Shown: in pieces, positions 38,753 to 48,796 of the stretch | Numbering within the stretch: position 1 is the first letter of the stretch | Layout of the letters: every line of letters starts with the position of its first letter | Assembly: GCA_947446645.1 (NCBI GenBank) | Contig: CANFHA010000012.1 | Span: 122,794 to 186,793, forward strand | Direction: 5' to 3' | DNA: 64,000 nucleotides | From: Chitinophagaceae bacterium | Lineage (GTDB): Bacteria; Bacteroidota; Bacteroidia; Chitinophagales; Chitinophagaceae | Position numbers and translations under genes: made by a program | The notes under the pieces: generated by a model | What the model was told of the DNA's origin: nothing | Databases searched by the model: none | What the model saw: only the letters and a program-made list of their open reading frames with translations

Positions 38753-40426
38753 CTATTTCTTTTCACACTTCACAATCATTCTCTTTATCCTGTCCTCTTC
38801 TCCTTTTGTAGAAATCTCCTTAGTAAGCGCCGTCTCATAATATTGCTTTGCCTGCGCCTTATTCCCGTGCTTAAACTCGTAATTGCCGGCTACTTCATAA
38901 GCATGGAAGTACTCAGGGTTAGACGCAATTAATTGTTTTACATCTATCGTCTGGCCGTCACTGACACGCTGCTTCATTTCGCGGAACAGCGTGAATTGTT
39001 GAAATTCCTTCGTTTGTAAAAAAGGATCAGCTGCAATGTTTAGGGCACTATCGCAAACTTCGGTATTACTTTGGAGTCCCCTCATGGCAAATACCTTATT
39101 GAGGTCGTATGCTACATACTGTCCCAGTTGCCATGGTGAGGTAGACACCCATACCAGTCGCTTCTTTGGCTCAAAAACGATAGAGTGGTGCGCTATAAGC
39201 TGGTTTACAGCCTTTTCATTGCCCATGCCTATATCCTTTCCGTTTATGCCACTACGGTCACGAAGTATATCCACCGTCTTTTGTACTGTATTAGGACCTT
39301 TTTCTTTTAGTAGCTCACTTAGGCGCTGGTAGCGGTATGCTGATGCGCTTTCTTTTACCTGCTGCTCATTAGAGGCCAGCTTGCTCAGTTCTTTGCCCTG
39401 AAAATGGTTGGTGCAGGTAATAAGATCGTTGCTGGTAGAGTAGATATCCATGCTGTCTGGCGTCTTCTCTATCACCACCGCACGGTTATCAACAGCCGAG
39501 CCAATAAGGAAAGACTCAGAAACAAACATCTTCCTTTTCTTCGCTATTGTCCAAGCCTCATCTATGTTCTTAGCATATTGCAGGATCTCCCTTGCCACAA
39601 GCGACACCGGCGTCTTGGACCCTGAAGGGATATCGCTCTTATCCGCATTTATGGTCACTGTAAGCCCGTTCTCATTCATGCCCGATGCCACACCCGTAAA
39701 GCCGGCCCAGGTCACCATCATAAACCTGTACCCTGCTGAAGGGTGGTAGAAAGCCACTATCTTATCTTCAGCAAATTTATCTCCTACATAAAAGTCGAAG
39801 TTGCGGCCCACTATCAGTGAGCTATCTGCAGACTGCCCATTCCAGGTAGCAAACGATGTGCACCCAACCAGCGCCATGCTTTGCAGTGCATGGCCAATAT
39901 CGTGGGCGGCATGGTAGTTCAAAAGGCGCTCATACTTTGTGCCTATGTATCCATAATCTTCAGACGCAGAGTAGGATATGCCGTATATCTCTTCTTTGAA
40001 TTCCTCCTGTATATTGTCTGCGAGGTTGCGGTTCATTAGTCCTATCACATACCCGAGGAAATGCCGGTAGAAATTAGACGGGATCATCTTTTTTATCTGC
40101 CCTGTGAAGTTGTCTTCCTGTCTTTTTACCAGCTCGGTAGTTAGTTTGCCCGTTATCACTCCACGCTCAAATGGAGCGCCCTCCACATACAACTCATACA
40201 ACCCGGACTTACTCTTCCTGAACCAATTATTGCCAATTGTGTAGCAATTGCTGTCTAGCTGGGTGCGCTTCAGTTTAAGCACATCTTCATTTGCAATCTT
40301 TGGCGGATCTATATGCGACACGTTTACCACATATACCGATAACATGACCAGCAGCACCAGTATCACAATAAAGGTATTTCGTACTATCCGGCCCAACCTG
40401 CGCCAACCGCTTCTCTTCTGTTCCAA
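38753..40426 (-). CDS. C45-family acyltransferase/autoproteolytic amidohydrolase, membrane-anchored
   Basis: 557 residues. One N-terminal membrane helix (IVILVLLVMLSVYVV), then a periplasmic domain of the acyl-CoA:6-aminopenicillanate acyltransferase (C45) family. The expected nucleophile Cys is in ALVGCTSFATWNG, followed by IVGRNFDFYV and MNENGLTVTINAD. A TPR-like segment (FHAYEVAGNYEFKHGNKAQA) ends the chain. Such enzymes move or remove acyl groups and self-process before the cysteine. It is the last gene of a minus-strand set with a CrtI-like oxidoreductase and an MMPL fusion, a set seen in flexirubin/aryl-polyene-type clusters. Substrate is inferred to be a lipid. Confidence 0.85.
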   Translation of the reverse strand: MEQKRSGWRRLGRIVRNTFIVILVLLVMLSVYVVNVSHIDPPKIANEDVLKLKRTQLDSNCYTIGNNWFRKSKSGLYELYVEGAPFERGVITGKLTTELVKRQEDNFTGQIKKMIPSNFYRHFLGYVIGLMNRNLADNIQEEFKEEIYGISYSASEDYGYIGTKYERLLNYHAAHDIGHALQSMALVGCTSFATWNGQSADSSLIVGRNFDFYVGDKFAEDKIVAFYHPSAGYRFMMVTWAGFTGVASGMNENGLTVTINADKSDIPSGSKTPVSLVAREILQYAKNIDEAWTIAKKRKMFVSESFLIGSAVDNRAVVIEKTPDSMDIYSTSNDLITCTNHFQGKELSKLASNEQQVKESASAYRYQRLSELLKEKGPNTVQKTVDILRDRSGINGKDIGMGNEKAVNQLIAHHSIVFEPKKRLVWVSTSPWQLGQYVAYDLNKVFAMRGLQSNTEVCDSALNIAADPFLQTKEFQQFTLFREMKQRVSDGQTIDVKQLIASNPEYFHAYEVAGNYEFKHGNKAQAKQYYETALTKEISTKGEEDRIKRMIVKCEKK

Positions 40427-40559
40427 AAAATATTTAAATAATTAGAGCGCAAAGTTACGGATTCTACCATATGCGATTTCGGTCGAGCGGGTATTTAGCA
40501 TATTGCTAGGCTTTATTGTATATGCCATTGGAAATCAAAATCGTTGATTAATTACTGTT

Positions 40560-42077
40560 TTACGCTGAATTTATCTTTTCAAGCAATTCTCCTATGTCAA
40601 TCAGTTCTCCGCAAGTGATGAGTGCACTTATTGTTACACCCAGTATGCCGTGCAGGTTCAGGTTTTGACCGGTAAGAAAAAGATTAGGAATACGGGTGCG
40701 TGGAGAGATGAATGTATTAAATGAGTTACGGTAATCTTTCGCTATTCCATACATACTTCCGTCAGCCGTTCCCTGGTAGTCGCGGTAGGATAGGGGAGTG
40801 GCTACATAATACGAAAGCATACATTCCCGTAAGTTTGGGAACTTTTTTTCTACAACATTCAGCAGGAGCTCAGCTTTCTCTTTTTTAAAAGCCTCATAGT
40901 CTTCCCCCCGGGTATTCGGCTGCGAGTCTGTATTAAAGGTGTCTTTCCATTTTGCCACGTCATCATAGCGCATATAGGTCATTATGGTAAGGCTGTCGGT
41001 GTGCTGCTCACTTTTAGATGTGGCATTAGCGAACAGCGCATACGTTAGCGGCCAGTTTTCACTGGTGTATTCTACACCTTGCCATGCATTTTCTGTTTCA
41101 TGGTGGTAATAGTTGTAATTGAGATAAGGAAAGCAATCTTTCTTCAACACAATATTCACCAGAAAAGTCCCTGTCGTGTTTTCAAGCCCTTCTATCCGCG
41201 ACCTGTACGCATTCCGCAACTGGCTGCTATCGGTCATTTGCACTGTCTGCGCCGGATGAAGGTTTGATATGAAATGCCCGGCGGTTATTCGTCTGCCATC
41301 CTCCAGCTCCAGGTATTCTATTTTATCATGGCTCCCTGCTAATCTTGTCACTTTAGTATTCCGGTATATTTTCCCGCCATGGCCGGTTATGCTTCGGCCT
41401 AGCAGCTTAGCTATCTGAGATCCGCCATCCACGCACTTCCATGCGCTTTCTATAAAGCTGTTGGTGATGAGCGCGTGTATGTAAAACGGGGTTTTGTGCG
41501 CCTCCCCGGCATATAGCAGACTGTTGCCGGCAAGCACCTGTTGCAGTTTTTTATCCGCTGTCAGTTCGCTTATAAAGGTTGCGGTGTCTATGTGCAGCAC
41601 CTCTTCTTTTTCGGTATAGTCTCCCGTTCTTAGATTATACAGCGGAAACTTAGCGCATACTTCTTTTATCTTATTGCAGTAATCATCCAGTGCTTTTTCC
41701 TCATCAGGAAAATCGGCGAGTAGCTGCGCTTTGAAATTATCATATCCCTGCGCCAGCTTGTAATTCTTTGAGTCAGCTCCAAAACCGATAACATCAAAGA
41801 CTTCATCCATCTTCTTTAGCTTCAGCTTGTCAAGTATACCCAGGTAGTTGAAAATGCGATTAAGGTTTTGCCCTTCACTCAGTCCGCCTATGTAGTGTAC
41901 TCCCGTGTCTATAATGGTCTTGTCGCGTGCGTAAGTTTGCAGGCACCCGCCAAGTTGACGGTTCTTTTCATAGATGCCAACTTTATACCCGTGCATACTC
42001 AGCACTGCGCCGCATACGAGCCCGCCCAGGCCACTGCCAATTATTGCCACGTCATGATCATACATATTAAGAGCCAT
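40560..42077 (-). CDS. Phytoene-desaturase-like FAD oxidoreductase
   Basis: 505 residues. FAD-binding Rossmann motif AIIGSGLGGLVCGAVLSMHG at the N terminus, the GGCLQTYARD segment and a C-terminal dinucleotide signature near LFLTGQNLNLHGILGVTISA are typical of CrtI/carotenoid isomerase-like enzymes. In flexirubin-type clusters such proteins act on polyene or lipid substrates. Its start overlaps the end of the MMPL fusion gene by 11 bases, a strong sign of translational coupling. Confidence 0.9.
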   Translation of the reverse strand: MALNMYDHDVAIIGSGLGGLVCGAVLSMHGYKVGIYEKNRQLGGCLQTYARDKTIIDTGVHYIGGLSEGQNLNRIFNYLGILDKLKLKKMDEVFDVIGFGADSKNYKLAQGYDNFKAQLLADFPDEEKALDDYCNKIKEVCAKFPLYNLRTGDYTEKEEVLHIDTATFISELTADKKLQQVLAGNSLLYAGEAHKTPFYIHALITNSFIESAWKCVDGGSQIAKLLGRSITGHGGKIYRNTKVTRLAGSHDKIEYLELEDGRRITAGHFISNLHPAQTVQMTDSSQLRNAYRSRIEGLENTTGTFLVNIVLKKDCFPYLNYNYYHHETENAWQGVEYTSENWPLTYALFANATSKSEQHTDSLTIMTYMRYDDVAKWKDTFNTDSQPNTRGEDYEAFKKEKAELLLNVVEKKFPNLRECMLSYYVATPLSYRDYQGTADGSMYGIAKDYRNSFNTFISPRTRIPNLFLTGQNLNLHGILGVTISALITCGELIDIGELLEKINSA

Positions 42078-45000
42078 GAGATTTTCTGATCACAAAAATG
42101 ACGTTGGATGTAAAACGTGTATTATCTATCTGCTCCATTGTTCCTCCATTTGCTGTTACCACCTTTCGCAAATGCGAGGAAGAAAGGAACGACAGCGGCT
42201 TGTCTGAAGTCTTGTTGAAACCCATGGCCTTCGTGGAGAAGAACTCTGTTAGCGCTGTGCCCTTGTGCCTTTCCTTCAGGTCTGCATCCCCGTCTCTTAC
42301 AATCAACACACCATTTGGGCTTAGGTTTGCGATACACTTTTTCACAAGTTCTTCCTGCTCATCTGGCTGCAGGTAGTGCAGCACATCTGCTATTATTATC
42401 GCATCCTGCCCGCCAAAAGAGTAGGTGACGGCATTGCCGCAGATAAAATTGATCGTGTCTGTTTTTAAATAGCAATTGTTGGCCGTTGCTATTTTTTCCT
42501 CGTCATGATCTATCCCGGTTATATCTCTGTCTTTAGACAGGAAATGCAGCATGTAGGCCATAAAACCGTACCCACAGCCGATATCCAGTATCCTGCCACT
42601 TACAGGCACCAGTTGATGGAATGGCTCATAGTTTTTTTCCAGCCTCACTTTTATCCGGTGATACCACTCCAGGACCGGCCCCTTGTACAGATAGTTGTAA
42701 TACAATTGCTCGCGGTAATAAGCAGGTGTTTCTACCTCTGCGCGTAGTTTCTCATATTCATCCTTGAAATAGCGGCTAATGTTTTTAGTTCGCTCTGCGT
42801 ACCCATTGCCCCAGTTTTTATCTCCGGCTTTTATACGTGGCAAATACTTCACGGTTATTGTACCGTCTTTAAGCAGGAAATCGCCCTTAGTCATAGTATA
42901 GGCTGTTCCGTGTATTATCACTGGCAAAACATCAAGGTTTAATTCCTCCGCCAGGTAGAAAGCGCCTTTATGAAACCGCTTCATCTTCGCATCAGGTGAG
43001 CGTGTACCTTCAGGATAAACGACTATTGAAAAGCCTTGCGCGGTTTTTACGCCGAGCTTCTCTACACTGCCTTCTATACCATCGGCCACGGGATAATAAT
43101 CAGCAAGGCGCACTACACCACCAAATACAGGAGACCTCCATACCCATTGGTTAGTAAGCAGCAGTACCTTAGGGTTCATAGATGTAGAAACAAGTATGTC
43201 AAGGAAAGACTGGTGATTACTGATAGCTACAGCAGGCGTGCTAAAGTCTTCCTTCTGCGGGTTTATGTATCGCTTCTGCACATTGGTCATTATGTGCAGC
43301 ACCGACCATGTAAACTTCGCAAGTATAGCATGGTAAATGTCCCGTCCCTTTTTCTTGCTTATTGGGTTCACTCTCAGCAGTAGTATGCCTATGCCGGTCA
43401 TTATAAAACTGCCAAGTGCAAAATAGGTGAGTGAGAACACGGACTTAGTCCAGCTCCACAATGTCCATGGTGGCCTTCCTTTCTTTACCCTATTGGTGAT
43501 AAGCAAGTTGAAAAAGAAGGGTATCAGTACCTGTGATGTAAGCACTACGCAGCATATGCCCACAATGGAGATGATAGCGATAGATCTCAGCGCGGGGTGC
43601 TTGGCAAATATTAATATTCCCAGCCCTAAAATGGTAGTTATCGCAGAGAGAAAAATAGACGATTTAAAAGAGGAAAGGTGTTTCTTACCGGTCTTGTATT
43701 GCTGCAGCAATCCGTCCATAATAAAGATGCTGTAGTCGTCGCCGAGGCCAAAGATAAAGGTGGAGAGGATGATGTTTACAATGTTGAACTTAATACCCAG
43801 GATGCCCATTATGCCCAGTATCCATACCCAGCTGATGAGCATGGGTATGAAGGTGATAAGCGTAAGCTCTATGCGCCCGTAAGACAGTAACAGCGCCAGA
43901 AATACCAGCAGCGAAGTCATCCAGGCTATGTTGTTAAATTCATTGTTTATCTCTGCTACCAGGCTGTTGGTAGCATATTGCTTATCCAATACTGTTATTC
44001 CGGGCTGGCCATCCAGCATTTTATAAACTACATCCTTTTGCGCAGGATCTATTTTCAGTAATGTCACTACAGATACCTTGCCTCGTTTTTCTATTATATA
44101 GTTTTTCAGTGCGCCTGCCTGCATTATTTCCAGGTTCTGTGGTTGCCTTGTACTATACCTCTTGTCAAGCAGCTGCCTGAACCCATTGAAAGCAGTAGGC
44201 GAAAAATGATAGGTGTTACCTTCCCGCTCCATGGCAGCAAGCAATTGCTGTTTTTTATCTGCGCTCCAGTAGTTGTTCCATCGGTCTATCCGGGTTTGCT
44301 GCTCCTTCTGCGACAGCAGCAGGTCTGCCACACCTGATACTTTTTTTACAGTTCCCCGCTCTTGCAGTTGCCTTAGCGCCGGCTGTATATGTTCATTATT
44401 TTCAAGGGCCTCCTCCATGTTGTTGCCCTCCGCTACCAGGTATACTGAGCGGGCAATAAAGGAGTTAATGTCGTTGAACTTCTTTTCAGACTCCTTGAGT
44501 TCCGGCGTCATGAAGTTCATCCGCATCATGTCGTTCTCAAAGCCCACCTTTCTTGCGGTAAAGAAGAAAACGATCGTGAGCAGGAACACACCACCTACCA
44601 GGTATTTATTCCTTTCCGGCTTGTATTCAGCTACTTTGTCTATCCAGCTCAGTGCTGCATGTTCATCCCCGTGTTCCTGCGTTTCTTTTTTGCTGCCACC
44701 GATCCAGTGCGGTAAAAAAATCAGTGAGCACAGTGTGGCACCAACGAGGCTGAAGGCCGCGAATAGCCCCATATCATTCAGCAGCGGCGATGGTACCAGC
44801 ATCAGGCACAGGAAGCCGCCAATAGTGGTGAAGCTGCCGATTGTCATTGGTGAAGCCACATCCTTTATTACCTCCCGCATATCAGGCAGATGCCTGTAGT
44901 GGTTAAATACGTGCATGGAGTAGTTGACCGCAATGCCAAGCACTATAGAGCCCGCGCCCAGTGCAATCAGGGATATATGCCCCCTTAGCAGGTAAATAAG

Positions 45001-45936
45001 CGCGAGCGAAAACAGGCCGCCAAAAACCACGGGCAGCATGATAACTACAGGTGCCCGCTTCTTGCGGAAGTAAAGACCGATAAACAATATCAGCAGCACT
45101 ACCGTGATGCTCTGAGTAAGTATTGTGTCCTTTATCAGTTGTGTCTGGTTGCCTGCGGCTACAGCAGTGCCGCCGAAATAAGATGCATCTATCCGGGGGA
45201 ATCTCTGCCGCAGGCTATCGATCACCAGGTCCAGATCTTTCAGCAATTTGGTATTCTTCCATGTGGCATCCGGCGGATTTGCCGGGTTTATGAACACCAT
45301 CATGTGGCGATGGTCTTTCGTCATTACATAACCGTCATACAATTCGAACTGATCATCTGCCTGCAGCCGTTGCAGCTTCTTTATGCCCAGCCACGAAGTG
45401 CCTGATGGGTCATTCTGTATCACACCCTTGAGGGCCATTCCTTCCGGCGATATAAGTTTGTTGTAGTCCCAGTTCAGTTGTTGCTTTACTTTCCCTTCAG
45501 TGAACAGGCTGTCTATGCTGGTGTAGTCCTGTTCCGTGAGATACACGGGCAGGCTGCCTTGTATTGCGCCCATCATGTTCATCATTGAGCTGTCATCCGG
45601 CCTGCCGTCTATGCTTTTTATATAGCCGGGCAGGTCCTTCATCGCCATGGCTATAAAGGTGTCTGCAAAGGCGGTCAGCTCATCTGGTGCGGCAACCGCA
45701 AGGGTGTCTTTCTGTGATATGCTCACCGTCAGCTTATCTGCAAAACGTGAATCCTGGAAAACCTGTTGTTGCTTATCCAGGTTGCGGGCATGAGGCAGTA
45801 TGCGGGTTATGTCTTTATCAAAGGTTATGCGGGAAGCAAGGAAGCCAACTATAAGGAACGAGCATAGTGCAGCCACCCACATGTAGGTTCTGTGCCGTTC
45901 AAAATAATTGTATATAGCAATAAAAAAACGCTCCAT
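42067..45936 (-). CDS. MMPL exporter - PlsC acyltransferase - SAM methyltransferase triple fusion
   Basis: 1,289 residues in three parts. Residues 1 to ~850 are an RND/MMPL lipid exporter with about 11-12 helices in two sets and two large periplasmic loops. Residues ~880-1060 form a PlsC-type acyltransferase with the NHQSFLD (NHx4D-type) motif near 907 and PEGTRS near 975. Residues ~1100-1289 form a class I methyltransferase with DIGCGYGF near 1118. One chain could thus acylate, methylate and export a lipid. Genes of this kind occur in flexirubin/aryl-polyene-like clusters. It overlaps the next gene by 11 bases. Confidence 0.9.
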   Translation of the reverse strand: MERFFIAIYNYFERHRTYMWVAALCSFLIVGFLASRITFDKDITRILPHARNLDKQQQVFQDSRFADKLTVSISQKDTLAVAAPDELTAFADTFIAMAMKDLPGYIKSIDGRPDDSSMMNMMGAIQGSLPVYLTEQDYTSIDSLFTEGKVKQQLNWDYNKLISPEGMALKGVIQNDPSGTSWLGIKKLQRLQADDQFELYDGYVMTKDHRHMMVFINPANPPDATWKNTKLLKDLDLVIDSLRQRFPRIDASYFGGTAVAAGNQTQLIKDTILTQSITVVLLILFIGLYFRKKRAPVVIMLPVVFGGLFSLALIYLLRGHISLIALGAGSIVLGIAVNYSMHVFNHYRHLPDMREVIKDVASPMTIGSFTTIGGFLCLMLVPSPLLNDMGLFAAFSLVGATLCSLIFLPHWIGGSKKETQEHGDEHAALSWIDKVAEYKPERNKYLVGGVFLLTIVFFFTARKVGFENDMMRMNFMTPELKESEKKFNDINSFIARSVYLVAEGNNMEEALENNEHIQPALRQLQERGTVKKVSGVADLLLSQKEQQTRIDRWNNYWSADKKQQLLAAMEREGNTYHFSPTAFNGFRQLLDKRYSTRQPQNLEIMQAGALKNYIIEKRGKVSVVTLLKIDPAQKDVVYKMLDGQPGITVLDKQYATNSLVAEINNEFNNIAWMTSLLVFLALLLSYGRIELTLITFIPMLISWVWILGIMGILGIKFNIVNIILSTFIFGLGDDYSIFIMDGLLQQYKTGKKHLSSFKSSIFLSAITTILGLGILIFAKHPALRSIAIISIVGICCVVLTSQVLIPFFFNLLITNRVKKGRPPWTLWSWTKSVFSLTYFALGSFIMTGIGILLLRVNPISKKKGRDIYHAILAKFTWSVLHIMTNVQKRYINPQKEDFSTPAVAISNHQSFLDILVSTSMNPKVLLLTNQWVWRSPVFGGVVRLADYYPVADGIEGSVEKLGVKTAQGFSIVVYPEGTRSPDAKMKRFHKGAFYLAEELNLDVLPVIIHGTAYTMTKGDFLLKDGTITVKYLPRIKAGDKNWGNGYAERTKNISRYFKDEYEKLRAEVETPAYYREQLYYNYLYKGPVLEWYHRIKVRLEKNYEPFHQLVPVSGRILDIGCGYGFMAYMLHFLSKDRDITGIDHDEEKIATANNCYLKTDTINFICGNAVTYSFGGQDAIIIADVLHYLQPDEQEELVKKCIANLSPNGVLIVRDGDADLKERHKGTALTEFFSTKAMGFNKTSDKPLSFLSSSHLRKVVTANGGTMEQIDNTRFTSNVIFVIRKSHGS

Positions 45937-46022
45937 TACCGCTTATCCATTTAAAAAAGATCCAAAATTCCTTTACACGATCGAGTCTTCGCGGTCTCCA
46001 TATTCATCACAACAATATAATG

Positions 46023-47234
46023 CTATTTGCCAACTTCTCCTGTTTCCCCTTTGATTTTGGCTGCTGATGCCAGAACAAAATAAGTGATGGCAAAAGCTAG
46101 CGTTCCCGCCACCACAGCCAGCGTCAAACTGCCGTATATATACTGTTCAATATTCAGTTTCCAGGCTTCCATAGTTATGTGCCTGCTGAAGATTATGTAC
46201 ACAGCGTCTTTGCCTACCCAGAACCGTCCCAGCATATAGCTGAGAAACACAATAAGCGGTATCATGGGCGGAATACTAATGTTAGATGCAATGATGGTCA
46301 GTGCCTTGTTAAGCCGCATCAATGCTGCAAGGGCCAGTGCCACCGCCATCTGAAAGCCCCATATAGGCACTATACCCATAAATACCCCAAAGCCTATAGA
46401 TGCAGCCTTTTTCAAATTCGACTCATCCTTATTATAAAGGTGCCTGCGCAGCAATTCTTTTACATTTTTCAGCTTAGAGATGTGGATGATAAAATCCCTG
46501 GGCTTTATATATAGTACTGCAATAAGAAACAGTATAGTATTAAGCACACTTATTCTCGAAAAATCCGGCCCGGGCCTGAAGTGCGATATCCGCTGCTCTG
46601 CCGGAGGGTAGTAGATATCAATGGGTATCCACTGTATGCCAATTCCCTTCCAGGCACAGCGAACCAGCACTTCCACTTCAAATTCATACTTGCGACCAAA
46701 GAATCGCATGCCCTTCATCATATACAGTGGATACAATCTGTATCCACTTTGGGTATCGGGTGCTTTTATGCCGGTATCTACGTAAAACCAAAAGTTGCTG
46801 AACTTATTGGCAAATGTATTTTTGCCGGGCATATTCTCCTGGTGCAGGTTTCGCGCGCCTATTATTATGGCATGCCGGTCAGTATCCAGCCTATTCAAAA
46901 AGTTGACCAGATTTTTTGCAAAATGCTGCCCGTCTGAGTCAATAGTTATTGCATAGTCGTACCCACGGTTTAAGGCAAGTGCAAAGCCCGCTCTCAGCGC
47001 CATACCCTTACCCATATTCTTAGGAAATGAGACGACATCTAACCCGGGAAATGTAGCCAATACTTCATTCGTGCGGTCTGTGCTGCCGTCATTTACTACT
47101 ATTACCCGGTGGGTATATTCCAGCACGGAAGCCAGCACAGCCGCCAGTGTACCCGCATTATTATATGTGGGTACAATTACGCATGCATTGTATTCTTCAA
47201 ATGAACTTTGGTATTGACTATCAGCGGCTTGCAA
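46023..47234 (-). CDS. GT2 glycosyltransferase fused to DUF2062
   Basis: 403 residues. Residues ~15-230 are a GT-A type glycosyltransferase (CVIVPTYNNAGTL, VVNDGSTDRTNEVL, the DSDGQHF DxD motif), with an IQWIPIDIYYPPAEQR end common to polyprenol-phosphate transferases. Residues ~260-400 form DUF2062, with membrane helices and the GVFMGIVPIWGFQM motif. This fusion recurs in Bacteroidota lipid/pigment clusters. It is the first gene of the minus-strand set; the gap to the MMPL fusion is 86 bases. Confidence 0.9.
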   Translation of the reverse strand: MQAADSQYQSSFEEYNACVIVPTYNNAGTLAAVLASVLEYTHRVIVVNDGSTDRTNEVLATFPGLDVVSFPKNMGKGMALRAGFALALNRGYDYAITIDSDGQHFAKNLVNFLNRLDTDRHAIIIGARNLHQENMPGKNTFANKFSNFWFYVDTGIKAPDTQSGYRLYPLYMMKGMRFFGRKYEFEVEVLVRCAWKGIGIQWIPIDIYYPPAEQRISHFRPGPDFSRISVLNTILFLIAVLYIKPRDFIIHISKLKNVKELLRRHLYNKDESNLKKAASIGFGVFMGIVPIWGFQMAVALALAALMRLNKALTIIASNISIPPMIPLIVFLSYMLGRFWVGKDAVYIIFSRHITMEAWKLNIEQYIYGSLTLAVVAGTLAFAITYFVLASAAKIKGETGEVGK

Positions 47235-47317
47235 TTATCCTGCTTTTCGGCAAATAAACGAAAAATAACCAGCATTACGGGGATTAAAGCATTTGGAACA
47301 ATGCCACTATACAATGC

Positions 47318-47368
47318 AAAATGCCCCATTCTATTTCAAATAAAAATCGCAATGATATGGGGCATTTT
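47318..47368. repeat. Palindromic ATGCCCCAT element (right locus, copy 1)
   Basis: A 51-base unit bounded by AAAATGCCCCAT and ATGGGGCATTTT, with ATTTCAAATAAAAATCGC between them. It matches the reverse complement of the unit at 4621-4670. It lies in the 639-base gap 47235-47873. Confidence 0.75.
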
Positions 47369-47427
47369 ATTTTGCTGCATTTCTTGTGTAACCCTTTGCT
47401 GTGGCAGTTTTCGGCTATGTTATTAAA

Positions 47428-47600
47428 GAAATCTAAAATTTCCCATTATACCTCATTTTTGGCATGTGGGGCATTTTGGATCAGGATTTCAGGATTTCCA
47501 GTAATCGATGTGTGCCTCATCAACTCAAATAAAAATATTGCCGATATGGGGCATTTTCAACCGAAACTGGTAAGTGTTTATTACCCATTATGCCCCATGG
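47428..47600. repeat. Cluster of related ATGGGGCAT elements (right locus)
   Basis: Further units follow: a half-copy at about 47443-47477 (TATACCTCAT ... TGTGGGGCATTTT), a full copy at 47511-47557 (TGCCTCAT ... CAAATAAAAATATTGCC ... ATATGGGGCATTTT), and a separate inverted half TTATGCCCCATGG near 47588-47600. Units have diverged, so this is an old family. No gene was found in this stretch. Confidence 0.65.
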
Positions 47601-47873
47601 CTTTAATCCGGAAAATTGAGTCATTCAAATATGCAGCAGTGTTTTTTGTTTTCCCGGTTGCCTGAAAACAGCTGTTTCTATCACAAATTTACGAAGCGAT
47701 GTAATGCGCTCCAAGATGATTTATTTATAGGGATATTGTGGGTAACGCAAAATCTTTTTGGTGTATGTGTTGCCAGGTATGTTGATGTGCTTATGAGAAA
47801 CCCACTTCGGAGGCTCTGTTTTCGTTGGTGGCGTTGGCCTGGGAGATCATTTGCCTAAGGAAGGTTCTTTTAT

Positions 47874-48080
47874 TTATTCGAGTACCAGGCATTGATAACC
47901 GTGTGCCCGCAACAGATCGATGATACGGTCAGCTAATACATTGGTTCCTTCTACCCTCAGTATGCGGTCGCAGTCTTCAAGATCAAAGGTTATTTTGTGC
48001 AGCGGCATGCGTTGCAGCAAAAGATCCAGCAGCTTTGGTGCAGCGGGTTCATCCACATTTGTCTTGAAAATTTCAACCAT
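47874..48080 (-). CDS. Small HMA-fold-like protein
   Basis: 68 residues: beta-alpha-beta pattern MVEIFKTNV, LLLQRMPLHKITFDLEDCDRILRV, LADRIIDLLRAHGYQCLVLE. This resembles the ferredoxin-like fold of heavy-metal-associated domains but lacks the CxxC metal motif. Similar short proteins are common in the phylum and have no known role. Confidence 0.6.
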   Translation of the reverse strand: MVEIFKTNVDEPAAPKLLDLLLQRMPLHKITFDLEDCDRILRVEGTNVLADRIIDLLRAHGYQCLVLE

Positions 48081-48228
48081 TCTACTTCGTATTCTCTTCT
48101 GAATAATTTACCATCAACGGCAAGCCAAACGCTTCAGTCGTTATGCTGAGCAGGCACCGCAACTAAACTTTATAGGGGAGCAAATGCCAACAAAAGACCG
48201 GGATTGAGCCATCCAGTCATTGAGCCAT

Positions 48229-48759
48229 CTAAGACTTTTCCAGCACGCCTTTCAGGTTATCCAGGCTGGTCTGCAGGTCTTTACCCATCATCTTCTCCAT
48301 ATTCATGAAAACGCCGATCACCTTCATTGGGTATTTCATCTGTCCGGCAAAACCCCATTTCACTTTGGTCTGATTGGCAGCAACACTATCAGTGGTCAAA
48401 TAGGCATTACTGTTTCCCTCAAATGGTTTTATAAAATGAAGACCAAGATCTATGCGGTTGCCCTCAACAATCTTTGTTATGGTTTGCGTACCCTTGCCGG
48501 CATTTTTATTTTCGCTGTCCCATGCAAATACAAAGCCTTCGGTGCCATCGGTGCCTGTAAAGTCCAGCTTTGCATTTGGGTCCATCATCACCCATTTATT
48601 ATAGTTGGTCTGGTTTTTCACAAGTTTTATGTAGTTGAATACATCCTGCTTTGGCCTGTTAATTACTACCTCTCGTATAACGAGGTAGTCGTCTTTCCTG
48701 AATAGTGCGATGATGAGTGGTATAGCTACTATTACCGCTATTACAATTGGAATTTTCAT
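48229..48759 (-). CDS. SRPBCC-family protein with N-terminal membrane helix
   Basis: 176 residues. Residues 1-20 form a hydrophobic helix, followed by a START/Bet v1-like lipid- or hydrophobic-ligand-binding fold: REVVINRPKQDVFNYI, YNKWVMMDPNAK, KVKWGFAGQMKYPMKVI and a final helix with LDNLKGVLEK. Ligand unknown. The DHFR-like gene lies 37 bases upstream on the same strand. Confidence 0.85.
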   Translation of the reverse strand: MKIPIVIAVIVAIPLIIALFRKDDYLVIREVVINRPKQDVFNYIKLVKNQTNYNKWVMMDPNAKLDFTGTDGTEGFVFAWDSENKNAGKGTQTITKIVEGNRIDLGLHFIKPFEGNSNAYLTTDSVAANQTKVKWGFAGQMKYPMKVIGVFMNMEKMMGKDLQTSLDNLKGVLEKS

Positions 48760-48796
48760 GATCTGTTTGCTTTTTGATTATCTAAATATAGTGTTT

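Noticed and set aside
38753..47234. Many long frames on the plus strand opposite this cluster
   Set aside because: They are reverse-frame shadows of clear minus-strand genes with conserved domains.
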